NCBI GenBank assembly: GCA_963753615.1
Contig: CAVWCW010000014.1
Span: 310,001-374,000 of the forward strand
Direction: 5' to 3'
Source: CAVWCW01 sp963753615
Lineage (GTDB): Bacteria > Pseudomonadota > Gammaproteobacteria > Chromatiales > Chromatiaceae
Length of the DNA: 64,000 nucleotides
Shown here: piece by piece, positions 9,235 through 16,050 of the stretch
Layout: each line of letters opens with the position of its first letter
Position numbering within the stretch: position 1 is the first letter of the stretch
Made by a program: the position numbers and the translations under genes
Notes under the pieces: model-generated
Told to the model about the DNA's origin: nothing
The model's input: the letters and a program-made list of their open reading frames with translations, nothing else
Databases searched by the model: none

Positions 9235-9798
9235 AGCGGGGTTTGGCCAAACTGATTTCGGGCCGGTTACCGAAGACCTGTCCCTTTAGGGAAGCGCTGA
9301 ATTAAAGCGTTCCCACGCAGGGCAGGATGCCCTGCCATTTTCAGCCGCATAAGCGACTGAAAATGAGGGCTTTCGGAAACCGCGTTTTCGAAAGCCGTGG
9401 TGAGAAATGCCAGGGAAGGCATTCTTCAGCGTCTGCTTAGATGAACCGATGGAGTCGCTGGAAGATTTGAGCTTGTCCGGCGCCTTTTCGGCTTGAGAAA
9501 TATTCCTATCGGTTTTCTATACAGTGCAGCCCGAGAGGCTTGCGATGGCCCCCATTCGGGATCGGCCGCATCGTTCGGTTGTGCCGCGGTGTTTCTGCCC
9601 TTGTCGTTTGCAAGACGCCGGCCCGGTCGCGAAATCACCACCCATGTACCCTTGTCCATTCGCCCCCAGCGGTTGAAAATGACCGTTTTTGGAAACCACG
9701 TTTTCGAACGCCACACTGGAAACAGCCCGGAGTTCGGGCTTTGCCCGTTTCCCCGGAGGCATTCGCAAGCGTCCCAGTCGGCATATGAGGCTGTCCCG
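9235..9798. repeat. Hairpin-rich intergenic region with a duplicated 44-bp segment
   Basis: No gene is supported here. Between about 9290 and 9425 lie five consecutive inverted repeats: GGGAA/TTCCC with inner CGCT/AGCG, CAGGGCA/TGCCCTG at 9316-9332, TTTTCAG/CTGAAAA, GGCTTTCG/CGAAAGCC and AATGCC/GGCATT. The 44-bp stretch at 9353-9396 recurs at 9669-9712 with 36 of 44 bases identical, shortly before the RidA gene. The block reads like a dispersed palindromic repeat family or a structured transcript. Confidence 0.5.
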
Positions 9799-10146
9799 AT
9801 GATTGAGCGTTTCGAAACCAAGCAACGAATGAGTCGCATCGTCAAGCACAACGGAACTATCTACTTGTGTGGGCAGGTGTGCAAAGACGCCACCCGAGGC
9901 ATCAAAGCCCAGACTTCCAGCATGTTGGAGAAGGTCGATGACTTGCTCGAGCAGGCCGGCAGCGATAAGAAGCACATCCTCTCTGCTACCATTTATATCA
10001 AGGATATGAAGTACTTCCATGATATGAACGAGGTATGGGACGCTTGGGCCCCCGAAGGGCATGCGCCTGCGCGCGCTTGTGTTGCAGCCAGCATGGCAAG
10101 GGATGCGTTGTTGGTCGAGATCTCGGTAATCGCAGCAGAAAAATAG
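9799..10146 (+). CDS. RidA/YjgF-family protein
   Basis: A 115-residue Rid-family protein. RidA enzymes hydrolyse reactive enamine/imine intermediates made by PLP enzymes. The key arginine that binds the substrate carboxylate is present as Arg92 in APARACVAA, and the family core (NGTIYLCGQV, ATIYIKDMKYFHDMNEVWDAW) is clear. The start at 9799 has GAGG upstream and gives normal length; the longer upstream reading has no family similarity and overlaps the repeat region. Which Rid subgroup it belongs to cannot be told with certainty. Confidence 0.88.
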   Translation: MIERFETKQRMSRIVKHNGTIYLCGQVCKDATRGIKAQTSSMLEKVDDLLEQAGSDKKHILSATIYIKDMKYFHDMNEVWDAWAPEGHAPARACVAASMARDALLVEISVIAAEK

Positions 10147-10165
10147 CGTTGTCTGTGAGACCGCA

Positions 10166-10373
10166 GGGCGCCGCTCTGGAGCTAAATCGATAGCCGTAGC
10201 TACCGATTGAGTGAAGCGCAAGCCCAGGCGTGCAGGAACCAGCCGGGGGTGGGATAGCCAGGCGGCGTTATTCCGGGTGTCTCGCTGCAGACGTCTCCGT
10301 AGTCCTATTCAAGGTCTCGGATTTCCAGTCGCTGATGCGCAGCCGCCTGGCGGCTTGGTGGAGTATGCGGGCT
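10166..10373 (+). repeat. Dispersed ~200-bp structured repeat, copy A
   Basis: First of three copies of one element (others at 32172-32378 and, inverted, 45218-45406). Near the 5' end is the near-palindrome around ATCGATAGCCGTAGCTACCG. Further in, GCCAGGCGGC pairs exactly with GCCGCCTGGC about 90 bp later, and conserved blocks between them include TCGCTGCAGACG and AGTCCTATTCAAGGTCTCG. It sits between the RidA gene and the tail of the convergent EAL-CZB gene. There is no open frame or transposase. Confidence 0.85.
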
Positions 10374-10412
10374 TAAAGGGCGGGGCAGGGCCGAACAAGC
10401 TTTTCTGGCGGT

Positions 10413-11627
10413 TCAGAGCTCGCCGAAGAAGCCCGGATACCCTGGCTCCGTCAGGGCGGTGTTTTCGAGCTTCTGCAACAGCGAGAGCACCTCCAGAGAG
10501 ACTTCGGTGTGCTCGCGCATCAGTTCCATGATCTGTGCGCGACTCCCCTGGTTCAAGGCGATTTCGTAGAGTTTCCGACCCATTTGGTGAAATCGCTCGT
10601 GTGCCGCTTGGAGCCGATCAAATGTCTCGTTTCCCGCAAATTTCTGCCCGGCGCCGTAATACCATTTACCCAGGGCGCACGCACGATGGTCCATTTCCGG
10701 GACCCTCAGGATATCGCCCCCCTCCGAATCACATTCGCGGAACGCGATCGCGGAAACCACTTCGATCAAAGATTTCCGCCAGTGCATGTGGTCGAGTTGG
10801 GCCATGTGCAAAAGCCCGGACGGCATGCCGGACCAACGAGGCTCTCGCTGCAGAAAGTGTAGAAAACGATGCAAGGGCATGGGTTCGCCGATCCAGAACC
10901 CTTGGGCGTAGTGGCAGCCTGAACGCAACAGGAACTCGTAAGCCAGCAGAGACTCTATGCCTTCGGCGACAATGTCCAGGTCCATCTGGTGGGCCATACG
11001 AATGCTCGCTTCCACGATGCGCACGCACTTCGTCGACGTGGCCAGGCCAGAGATCAGGCTGCGATCGAGTTTGAGCGTGGAAAACGGCCAGCGACTCAGC
11101 GTACTGATGGTGGAATATCCGGTCCCATAATCGTCCATCGCCAGGGCGACACCCGCATCCACGAGTTTCGTGATATTGGCGTGAATCTTTTCGTCGTCCC
11201 GCAGGACCGTGGGCTCGGTAAGCTCAGCCACCAGCTTGTGTGAGTCCAGGAGAGAGCGGTCCACGCTTTCCAGGATAATGCCCGAGAGGCCGGGCGTTTC
11301 GAAATCCTGTGCGGAGGTATTGAACGACACGCTCAACGAAGGATTGATATCCGAAATGATCGTGAGGTCGGCGGCCAGCTTTGGCAGCATCCGGGAAGTG
11401 ATATTGGGGATAAACCCCTCCGCCTCGGCGAAAGGTATGAATGCATCTGGAAGGATCGTTTCTCCGTCCGGCCGCGACCAGCGCAATAACGCCTCCGCCC
11501 TTTCCAGCCTGCCGGTTGTCAACGAGACGATCGGTTGGTAATAAAACTCGAACTCGTCCGCAGCCAACCCGCTGGAGATTGTTCGCAACGAAATGCCACC
11601 CGCGCGGGAACCGGGACGATTGGTCAT
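10413..11627 (-). CDS. EAL-domain cyclic di-GMP phosphodiesterase with C-terminal CZB zinc-binding domain
   Basis: A 404-residue cytoplasmic protein. Residues about 15-265 form an EAL domain with recognisable active-site segments: EALLRW, AELTEPT (usually ELTES), MDDYGTGYS (usually DDFGTGYS), KLDRSL and VAEGIES. Most catalytic acids are kept, so activity is plausible. Residues about 280-390 match a chemoreceptor zinc-binding (CZB) domain: LDHMHWRKS, then DHRACALGKWYYG and AHERFHQMG, which supply the His/Cys ligands. CZB domains bind zinc and respond to zinc or hypochlorous acid in characterised proteins. The gene converges on repeat copy A and stands alone. A role in metal- or oxidant-controlled c-di-GMP breakdown is inference. 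Confidence 0.87.
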   Translation of the reverse strand: MTNRPGSRAGGISLRTISSGLAADEFEFYYQPIVSLTTGRLERAEALLRWSRPDGETILPDAFIPFAEAEGFIPNITSRMLPKLAADLTIISDINPSLSVSFNTSAQDFETPGLSGIILESVDRSLLDSHKLVAELTEPTVLRDDEKIHANITKLVDAGVALAMDDYGTGYSTISTLSRWPFSTLKLDRSLISGLATSTKCVRIVEASIRMAHQMDLDIVAEGIESLLAYEFLLRSGCHYAQGFWIGEPMPLHRFLHFLQREPRWSGMPSGLLHMAQLDHMHWRKSLIEVVSAIAFRECDSEGGDILRVPEMDHRACALGKWYYGAGQKFAGNETFDRLQAAHERFHQMGRKLYEIALNQGSRAQIMELMREHTEVSLEVLSLLQKLENTALTEPGYPGFFGEL

Positions 11628-11832
11628 GGTTTCTCAGGGGCGCCGCGGCAGCGGATTCTCATCTCGGAAACGCTCACTGTATCTCCTACTCCCTCCGGGA
11701 CTATTGTCCTCACTCCCCATTATGCACCTCCGGCGCGGTTTGAACCCGGCCGGGGCTTTGCTGGTGTTCTCAGCGCTTCGTTTCGCGCGATAGTCCTTTT
11801 AGAACGCCTTAGTTTACTATAGCCGGCGGTTC

Positions 11833-12216
11833 CTACTTGGGCATGGCCGCTCCGGGCATCTCCACTTTTGGATAGGCCGCGCCGGGACGTCCTGCCGCGA
11901 GTTGCTCCACTTTTGGATACCCCGCTCCGGGATACCCTGCCGCGGCTGGTTCCACTTTGTGAAACTCGGTGCCCGGTTTCTGAATCGATCCCTGTGTCGC
12001 TTTGGCAGATTCGCCGTCAACTCCGTCGTATTTGGCAAAAACGGCGGTCAGACGCATTGGCTCAGGTGTCTCCGTCGGGGAATTAGTCGGGTTGGACGCT
12101 GCCTGTGAGGGTGTGGCAAACGTTTGGCTGGGCGCAATACCCATGGTCATACCCAGAGTCGCCGCGGCGACCGCCAGGCGCGGTCTATGTTGGTGGTCAA
12201 TTTGTTGCTTGCTCAT
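11833..12216 (-). CDS. Small exported protein with C-terminal 15-residue repeats
   Basis: A 127-residue protein of no recognised family. An ideal AGGAGG lies six bases before the ATG at 12216, making this start firm, and its ATG overlaps the stop of the upstream YkgJ-type gene (ATGA). The N-terminus (RPRLAVAAATLGMTMG, then FATPSQA) looks like a signal peptide with cleavage near residue 29. A Pro/Thr-rich spacer follows. The C-terminal 44 residues are nearly three repeats of about 15 residues, each with KVE followed by AAG-PGA and a YP before the next KVE. The small size, repeat tail and coupling to a cysteine-cluster gene resemble a peptide substrate or metal-binding partner, but this is only inference. 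Confidence 0.7.
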   Translation of the reverse strand: MSKQQIDHQHRPRLAVAAATLGMTMGIAPSQTFATPSQAASNPTNSPTETPEPMRLTAVFAKYDGVDGESAKATQGSIQKPGTEFHKVEPAAAGYPGAGYPKVEQLAAGRPGAAYPKVEMPGAAMPK

Positions 12217-12905
12217 GGCGCGCCTCCTGTCGAACTGTCTATCCATTGGTCGATGGACTGGATATGCAGGTTCAAAATTTCCGTGATATCACGGGGGTAC
12301 GCAATGTCATGCCGGGTACAGTATCGCCCCACGGCTGCGTCCACATCAAGCCACTCCTCAAACGCGGGCTTGTCGGCGGCATTGTTCGCGAACATGGCCT
12401 TCTCGGCCTGACGCGACAGATCGCTCTCGGTTTGCAATAACCGCTGCAATATATCGAACAACCGGTAAAACAGCGCTTGGTAGCGGTCCGCAGCGGCTAT
12501 ATAGGGGAGTGCGCCCTGGTGTTCCAGAAACCGCTCCACCGTGCCGTCCCGACCATCGGACCCCTCTGATCGCGGATGGGGTGTGAGCGCTCGAAAGGTC
12601 TCCTCACGTTCGCCGCTGACCCAGCGCCCTAATGGATAGGTGCGGCAGGCCAACCGACGTTCGCCGTGCACGGTGCAGCGCTTATCATCGAGAAAGGCAC
12701 AGGCTCCCTCTTGCGTGACCCGCAGCTAGGGGCCTTCTGGCACCAAGAAATGCCGCGTGAATTCGCTGGTAGACGTGCCAAGGTTTCGTGCCAGCCTCAG
12801 GACCTCGTAAGGATTGGTCTGGATGCGCTTGTTGACGCAACACCGTCCGCAGGCGCTACATCGATACGAAAAGGCGGTACTTCTATAGAGCGTTCCGCTG
12901 GTCAT
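12213..12905 (-). pseudogene. YkgJ-family cysteine-cluster (zinc/iron-chelating) protein interrupted by an in-frame TAG
   Basis: Reading leftwards from the ATG at 12905, codons 1-59 encode a YkgJ N-terminus with the cluster CSACGRCC (Cys16, 19, 22, 23) and an EVLRLARNLGTSTSEF helix. Codon 60 is TAG (12726-12728). The same frame continues with the rest of the family: GACAFLDDKRC, VHGERRLACRTYPLG and a helical C-terminus ending at 12213. No frameshift is needed, so one base change (for example CAG to TAG) explains the break. The downstream part 12213-12671 also has a possible internal GTG start. The stop codon overlaps the start of the repeat-tailed gene. The family is thought to bind iron or zinc; its precise function is unknown. 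Confidence 0.8.
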
Positions 12906-13344
12906 GGCCAGTTTCCCCTAATTTGCCGCAGCTACCCGCACGCTGCACCAAAACGGCCCTGTAAAGGTTGGAGGCGAGAATTGCAGGGAACTGATACAGT
13001 TTTAGGACGAAATCCTGTTCTCCGGGAATACGCCTGATTGTTCAATTCGTTAGGATCACCGCCCACATAGCCGCTGGGGCCGGCATCGCCAGACGCAAAA
13101 GTACCCCCGATGACGCTTTGTAATCCGCTATGGGATTTCCGAAATCAGCTCGCCCAGTTCACTGGGTGGATTCGACATCACTGGGGGAAACAATGGGGTT
13201 GGACAGCTTCAAAGATGGGGGTAATTCCAGTCCGCCTGGCGGCCCTTGCCCGACCGCGGCGTCGGAATCGAGACCAGGGCCGGCGATAACGGACATTGAG
13301 GTTACCTTGTTTTGGCAAGGCGTTGGCGGATCCGACGGGGGCGC
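12906..13344. other. Intergenic region, nothing assigned
   Basis: A 439-bp stretch between the 5' end of the YkgJ-type gene and the 3' end of gpsA. Short open frames on the plus strand lack ribosome sites and family resemblance. No strong hairpin with a T-run was seen. It must contain the promoter for the leftward YkgJ gene and the end of the gpsA transcript, but no specific site stands out. Confidence 0.4.
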
Positions 13345-14355
13345 TTACTCGGTCTCCGACTTCTGCCGCCGCTCCAGCAGCATGTGCACTGCCTCGCGCG
13401 GGTTCAGGCCCTCGTAAAGTACCCGGTAGGTCTGCTCCGATATTGGCATCTCAATCTCCAGCTCCCGGGCCTTGAACCAGACTTCGCGGGTAGTCTGCAC
13501 CCCTTCCACTTCTTGACCGATCTCGCTGCGGGCCTGTTCGATGCTGAGGCCCCGGGCCAGGGCCAGGCCCATGCGCCGGTTGCGCGATTGGTCGTCGGTG
13601 CAGGTCAAGGCCAGGTCGCCGAGGCCAGCCAGACCCATGAAGGTTTCGGGTTTGCCGCCCATGGCGACCCCGAGGCGGGTGATCTCGGCCAGGCCGCGGG
13701 TGATCAGGGCGGCGCGGGTATTGGCGCCGAAGCCCAGGCCGTCGGCGATGCCGGCGGCAATCGCCAGCACGTTCTTACTGGCGCCGCCGACCTGTACTCC
13801 GACCATGTCGTCGCTGGTGTAGGCGCGAAAGAACTCCGCGTGCAGGTATTCCGCCAGGCGGTGCGCATGCTCCGCTCGCGCCGAGGCCACGGTGATTGCA
13901 GTTGGCAGCCCGCGCGCCACCTCTTTGGCGAATGTGGGACCGGAGATTACGGCAAGGTCGCGCTGCGGCCCTAGCCGCTCCCGGGCCACCTCATGCAGTA
14001 GGCGCCGGCTGCCCGGATCAAAGCCCTTGGTGGCCCAGCTCACCGAGGCGGTCGGAGGCAGCAGGGGCAGGCTGGCTGCCAGAACGCTGCCGAAGGCGTG
14101 GCTCGGCACCACCAGCAGCACTTCTTTCGCGCCGTCAAGGCAGGCACCAAGGTCCGCCAGCGGGCGCAGGCCGTCGGGGAAAGGTATGTCGGGCAGGAAG
14201 GCCTGATTGACCCGGTCCCGAGCCAGCTCGGCCATGTGCTCGGGTTCGTTGCCCCAGAGCCGCACATCGAAGCGGTTTCGGCTCAGCAGGACCGCCAGCG
14301 CGGTGCCCCAGGAGCCGGCACCCAGGACTGCGATCGAGGCGCTCGGGCGGGCCAT
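13345..14355 (-). CDS. gpsA: Glycerol-3-phosphate dehydrogenase [NAD(P)+]
   Basis: A 336-residue cytoplasmic enzyme that reduces dihydroxyacetone phosphate to sn-glycerol 3-phosphate for phospholipid synthesis. The N-terminal Rossmann motif GAGSWGTALAVLL binds the nucleotide. ISGPTFAKEVARGLPTA holds the substrate-binding lysine and GASKNVLAIAAGIADGLG the catalytic lysine; GGKPETFMGLAGLGDLALTC completes the family pattern. Length is normal. It follows secB by 10 bp, the common gammaproteobacterial secB-gpsA order, so they are probably one transcript. Confidence 0.97.
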   Translation of the reverse strand: MARPSASIAVLGAGSWGTALAVLLSRNRFDVRLWGNEPEHMAELARDRVNQAFLPDIPFPDGLRPLADLGACLDGAKEVLLVVPSHAFGSVLAASLPLLPPTASVSWATKGFDPGSRRLLHEVARERLGPQRDLAVISGPTFAKEVARGLPTAITVASARAEHAHRLAEYLHAEFFRAYTSDDMVGVQVGGASKNVLAIAAGIADGLGFGANTRAALITRGLAEITRLGVAMGGKPETFMGLAGLGDLALTCTDDQSRNRRMGLALARGLSIEQARSEIGQEVEGVQTTREVWFKARELEIEMPISEQTYRVLYEGLNPREAVHMLLERRQKSETE

Positions 14356-14365
14356 CGGCTTTGGC

Positions 14366-14857
14366 CTATTGCTTGGTCTCGGGCCCAGCGCTCTGTTGGG
14401 CCAGCTTCTGCTGGTGCTGGGCGTAGAGGGCGTCGAAGTTGACCGGGCTCAGCAGCAGCTGGGGAAAGCTGCCCTTGGTGACCAGATCCGACACCACCTC
14501 GCGAGCGTAGGGGAACAGGAGGTTTGGGCAGTAGGCGCCCAGCATCTTGCCCATCTCCTCCTGGGAGAAGCCGCTGAGTTTGAAGATGCCTGCCTGCTTG
14601 ACTTCCACCAGGAAGGCGGTCTTTTCGCCCAGCGTGCTGGTGACCGTGACCGACAACGCGACCTCGAACAGCCCTTCTTCGAGGGCCTGCACCTCGGTAT
14701 TGAGGTTGAGGTTGGTTTCCGGCGTCCATTGATCTTTGAAAATGGCCGGGGAATTCGGGGTCTCGAAGGAGAGGTCCTTAGTGTAGATCCGTTGAATGGC
14801 GAATTGGCGCTGGCCCTGCTCGGGGCCCGCTGCGGGGGTCTGCTCGTTTTCAGCCAT
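14366..14857 (-). CDS. secB: Protein-export chaperone SecB
   Basis: A 163-residue tetrameric cytosolic chaperone that holds preproteins unfolded and hands them to SecA. The family core is clear: FAIQRIYTKDLSFETPNSP near the start, then VEVKQAGIFKLSGF and the conserved LGAYCPNLLFPYAREVVSD. The acidic/Gln-rich N- and C-terminal tails are typical. It is flanked by rhodanese (34 bp upstream) and gpsA (10 bp downstream) on the same strand. The grxC gene often found between secB and the rhodanese gene is missing here. Confidence 0.97.
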   Translation of the reverse strand: MAENEQTPAAGPEQGQRQFAIQRIYTKDLSFETPNSPAIFKDQWTPETNLNLNTEVQALEEGLFEVALSVTVTSTLGEKTAFLVEVKQAGIFKLSGFSQEEMGKMLGAYCPNLLFPYAREVVSDLVTKGSFPQLLLSPVNFDALYAQHQQKLAQQSAGPETKQ

Positions 14858-14891
14858 AGTGGGTTCCGGGTCCTGTGCTGGAGGTTAGCGG

Positions 14892-15317
14892 TTATTTTTT
14901 GCGCGATACCGGCAGGCTGGCGTTCTGCCACGCGAGGATGCCGCCGCGCAGGTTGTAGACCTTTTCGAAGCCCGCCTTGCGCAGCTGGGTACAGGCTTGG
15001 GCCGACTGGGCGCCGGACCGACAACTGATGATGATAGGCTTGTCCTGGTGCTTCTGGAGCTGTTGGATCTGGTTTTTGAAGCCGTTAATCGGCACGTTTA
15101 TCGAGTGCAGGATGTGGCCTTGGGAGAAGTCGGCTACCGGGCGCACATCCACCACCACCGCTTCCTCTCGGTTGATTAGTTCGGTTGCGCCCTGAGGGTC
15201 GATCTGGCCCTTGGGGGCGCCGAGGGTTAGATTGTGGATCAGCAGGGCGCTGATCACCAAAAAGGCGCTGACCAGGACGATGTGGTTGCTGGCGAATTCA
15301 ATGTACTGCTCAATCAT
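14892..15317 (-). CDS. Membrane-anchored rhodanese-like sulfurtransferase
   Basis: A 141-residue protein with one N-terminal transmembrane helix (about 12-32, HIVLVSAFLVISALLIHNL) and a single rhodanese domain (about 40-136). The active-site loop is IISCRSGAQSA with Cys99, so persulfide formation is possible. It corresponds to the YibN-type protein usually found beside secB. Orientation of the helix suggests the domain faces the cytoplasm, but this is not certain. It lies downstream of the ArsR repressor gene with about 140 bp between them, and its presence with sqr in the window fits a role in sulfane-sulfur handling, though housekeeping function is equally possible. Confidence 0.9.
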   Translation of the reverse strand: MIEQYIEFASNHIVLVSAFLVISALLIHNLTLGAPKGQIDPQGATELINREEAVVVDVRPVADFSQGHILHSINVPINGFKNQIQQLQKHQDKPIIISCRSGAQSAQACTQLRKAGFEKVYNLRGGILAWQNASLPVSRKK

Positions 15318-15456
15318 TGTTCGTATCTGTTCCGGAAAAACCTAGCGGGAAGGGAAGTCTAGCCCGAGAGGCGCGTCGGGACAAACCGGCACTTGGGGCC
15401 GGCCATTATAGGGGAGTTCAAGCAGACCCGCTGCGCTATGCGCAAGCGGTTGATTC

Positions 15457-15822
15457 TTATGATGGGTTATGGGTGCAAAAGACTTCCCGCATCATGCCGA
15501 TCAGGCGCAGGGTGCGGCTATCGCCGACTCGGTAGTAGACCCGATTGGCGTCCTTGCGCGAGGCCAGAATGCCCTTGTCTCGGAGAATCGCCAGGTGCTG
15601 GGAGATATTGCTCTGCGAGGTGCCGACTTGCTCCACGATGTCCTGCACGCTCACCTCTTTTTCCCCCAGGGTGCAGAGGATCTTCAGACGCAAGGGGTGC
15701 GACATGGCCTTGAGCGAGCGCGAGGCGCGTTCGATATCCTCGTCACCGGTAAACAGGTCGTCGGCGTCAAAGCCACTATCGTGCAGAACCGGATTCGCTG
15801 CATTCTCGAATTTATGCTGCAT
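15457..15822 (-). CDS. ArsR-family repressor with SqrR/BigR-type cysteine pair
   Basis: A winged-helix regulator of 121 residues from the ATG at 15822, which has AGGG eight bases upstream; alternative starts lie at 15828, 15843 and TTG 15846. The DNA-binding core is VEQVGTSQSNISQHLAILRDKGIL. It lacks the metal site ELCVCDL of ArsR. Instead it has one Cys in RLKILCTLGE (Cys50) and one near the C-terminus in REVFCTHNP (Cys116). The 66-residue spacing equals that of the persulfide-sensing pair in SqrR (41/107) and BigR (42/108), and the flanking residues resemble YgaV. This suggests it senses reactive sulfur by forming a disulfide or tetrasulfide bridge. Targets could be itself, the rhodanese gene and sqr. 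Confidence 0.85.
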   Translation of the reverse strand: MQHKFENAANPVLHDSGFDADDLFTGDEDIERASRSLKAMSHPLRLKILCTLGEKEVSVQDIVEQVGTSQSNISQHLAILRDKGILASRKDANRVYYRVGDSRTLRLIGMMREVFCTHNPS

Positions 15823-15847
15823 GTGCATAACCCTAAATTTCATCAAT

Positions 15848-15864
15848 CGTAATAGAATAATACG
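15848..15864 (-). promoter_or_regulatory. Candidate operator overlapping the -10 of the ArsR-family gene
   Basis: The 17-bp imperfect palindrome CGTAATAGAATAATACG has arms matching at 6 of 7 positions (CGTAATA versus CGTATTA). It is AT-rich against a GC-rich background and lies about 26 bases before the chosen start. On the minus strand it contains TATTAT, a fair -10 box, with TTCTCA 18 bases upstream as a weak -35. Autorepression through this site is inference. Confidence 0.5.
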
Positions 15865-16050
15865 CTGTTTTGCCTCGTTTTGAGAAGGGATTTTCTTAGG
15901 CCCGGCAAGCGAAGCTCCAGCCCCTAGGGAAATCCCTTAGAAACCCATGGATTCTGGCCGGGAAACGCCCATATATGTTTAAATTACGGGCTTTTGCAAA
16001 GCGGGCGGCACCGCCGGACCGTGATTCTACGCTGGGGCGACAGACAGACT

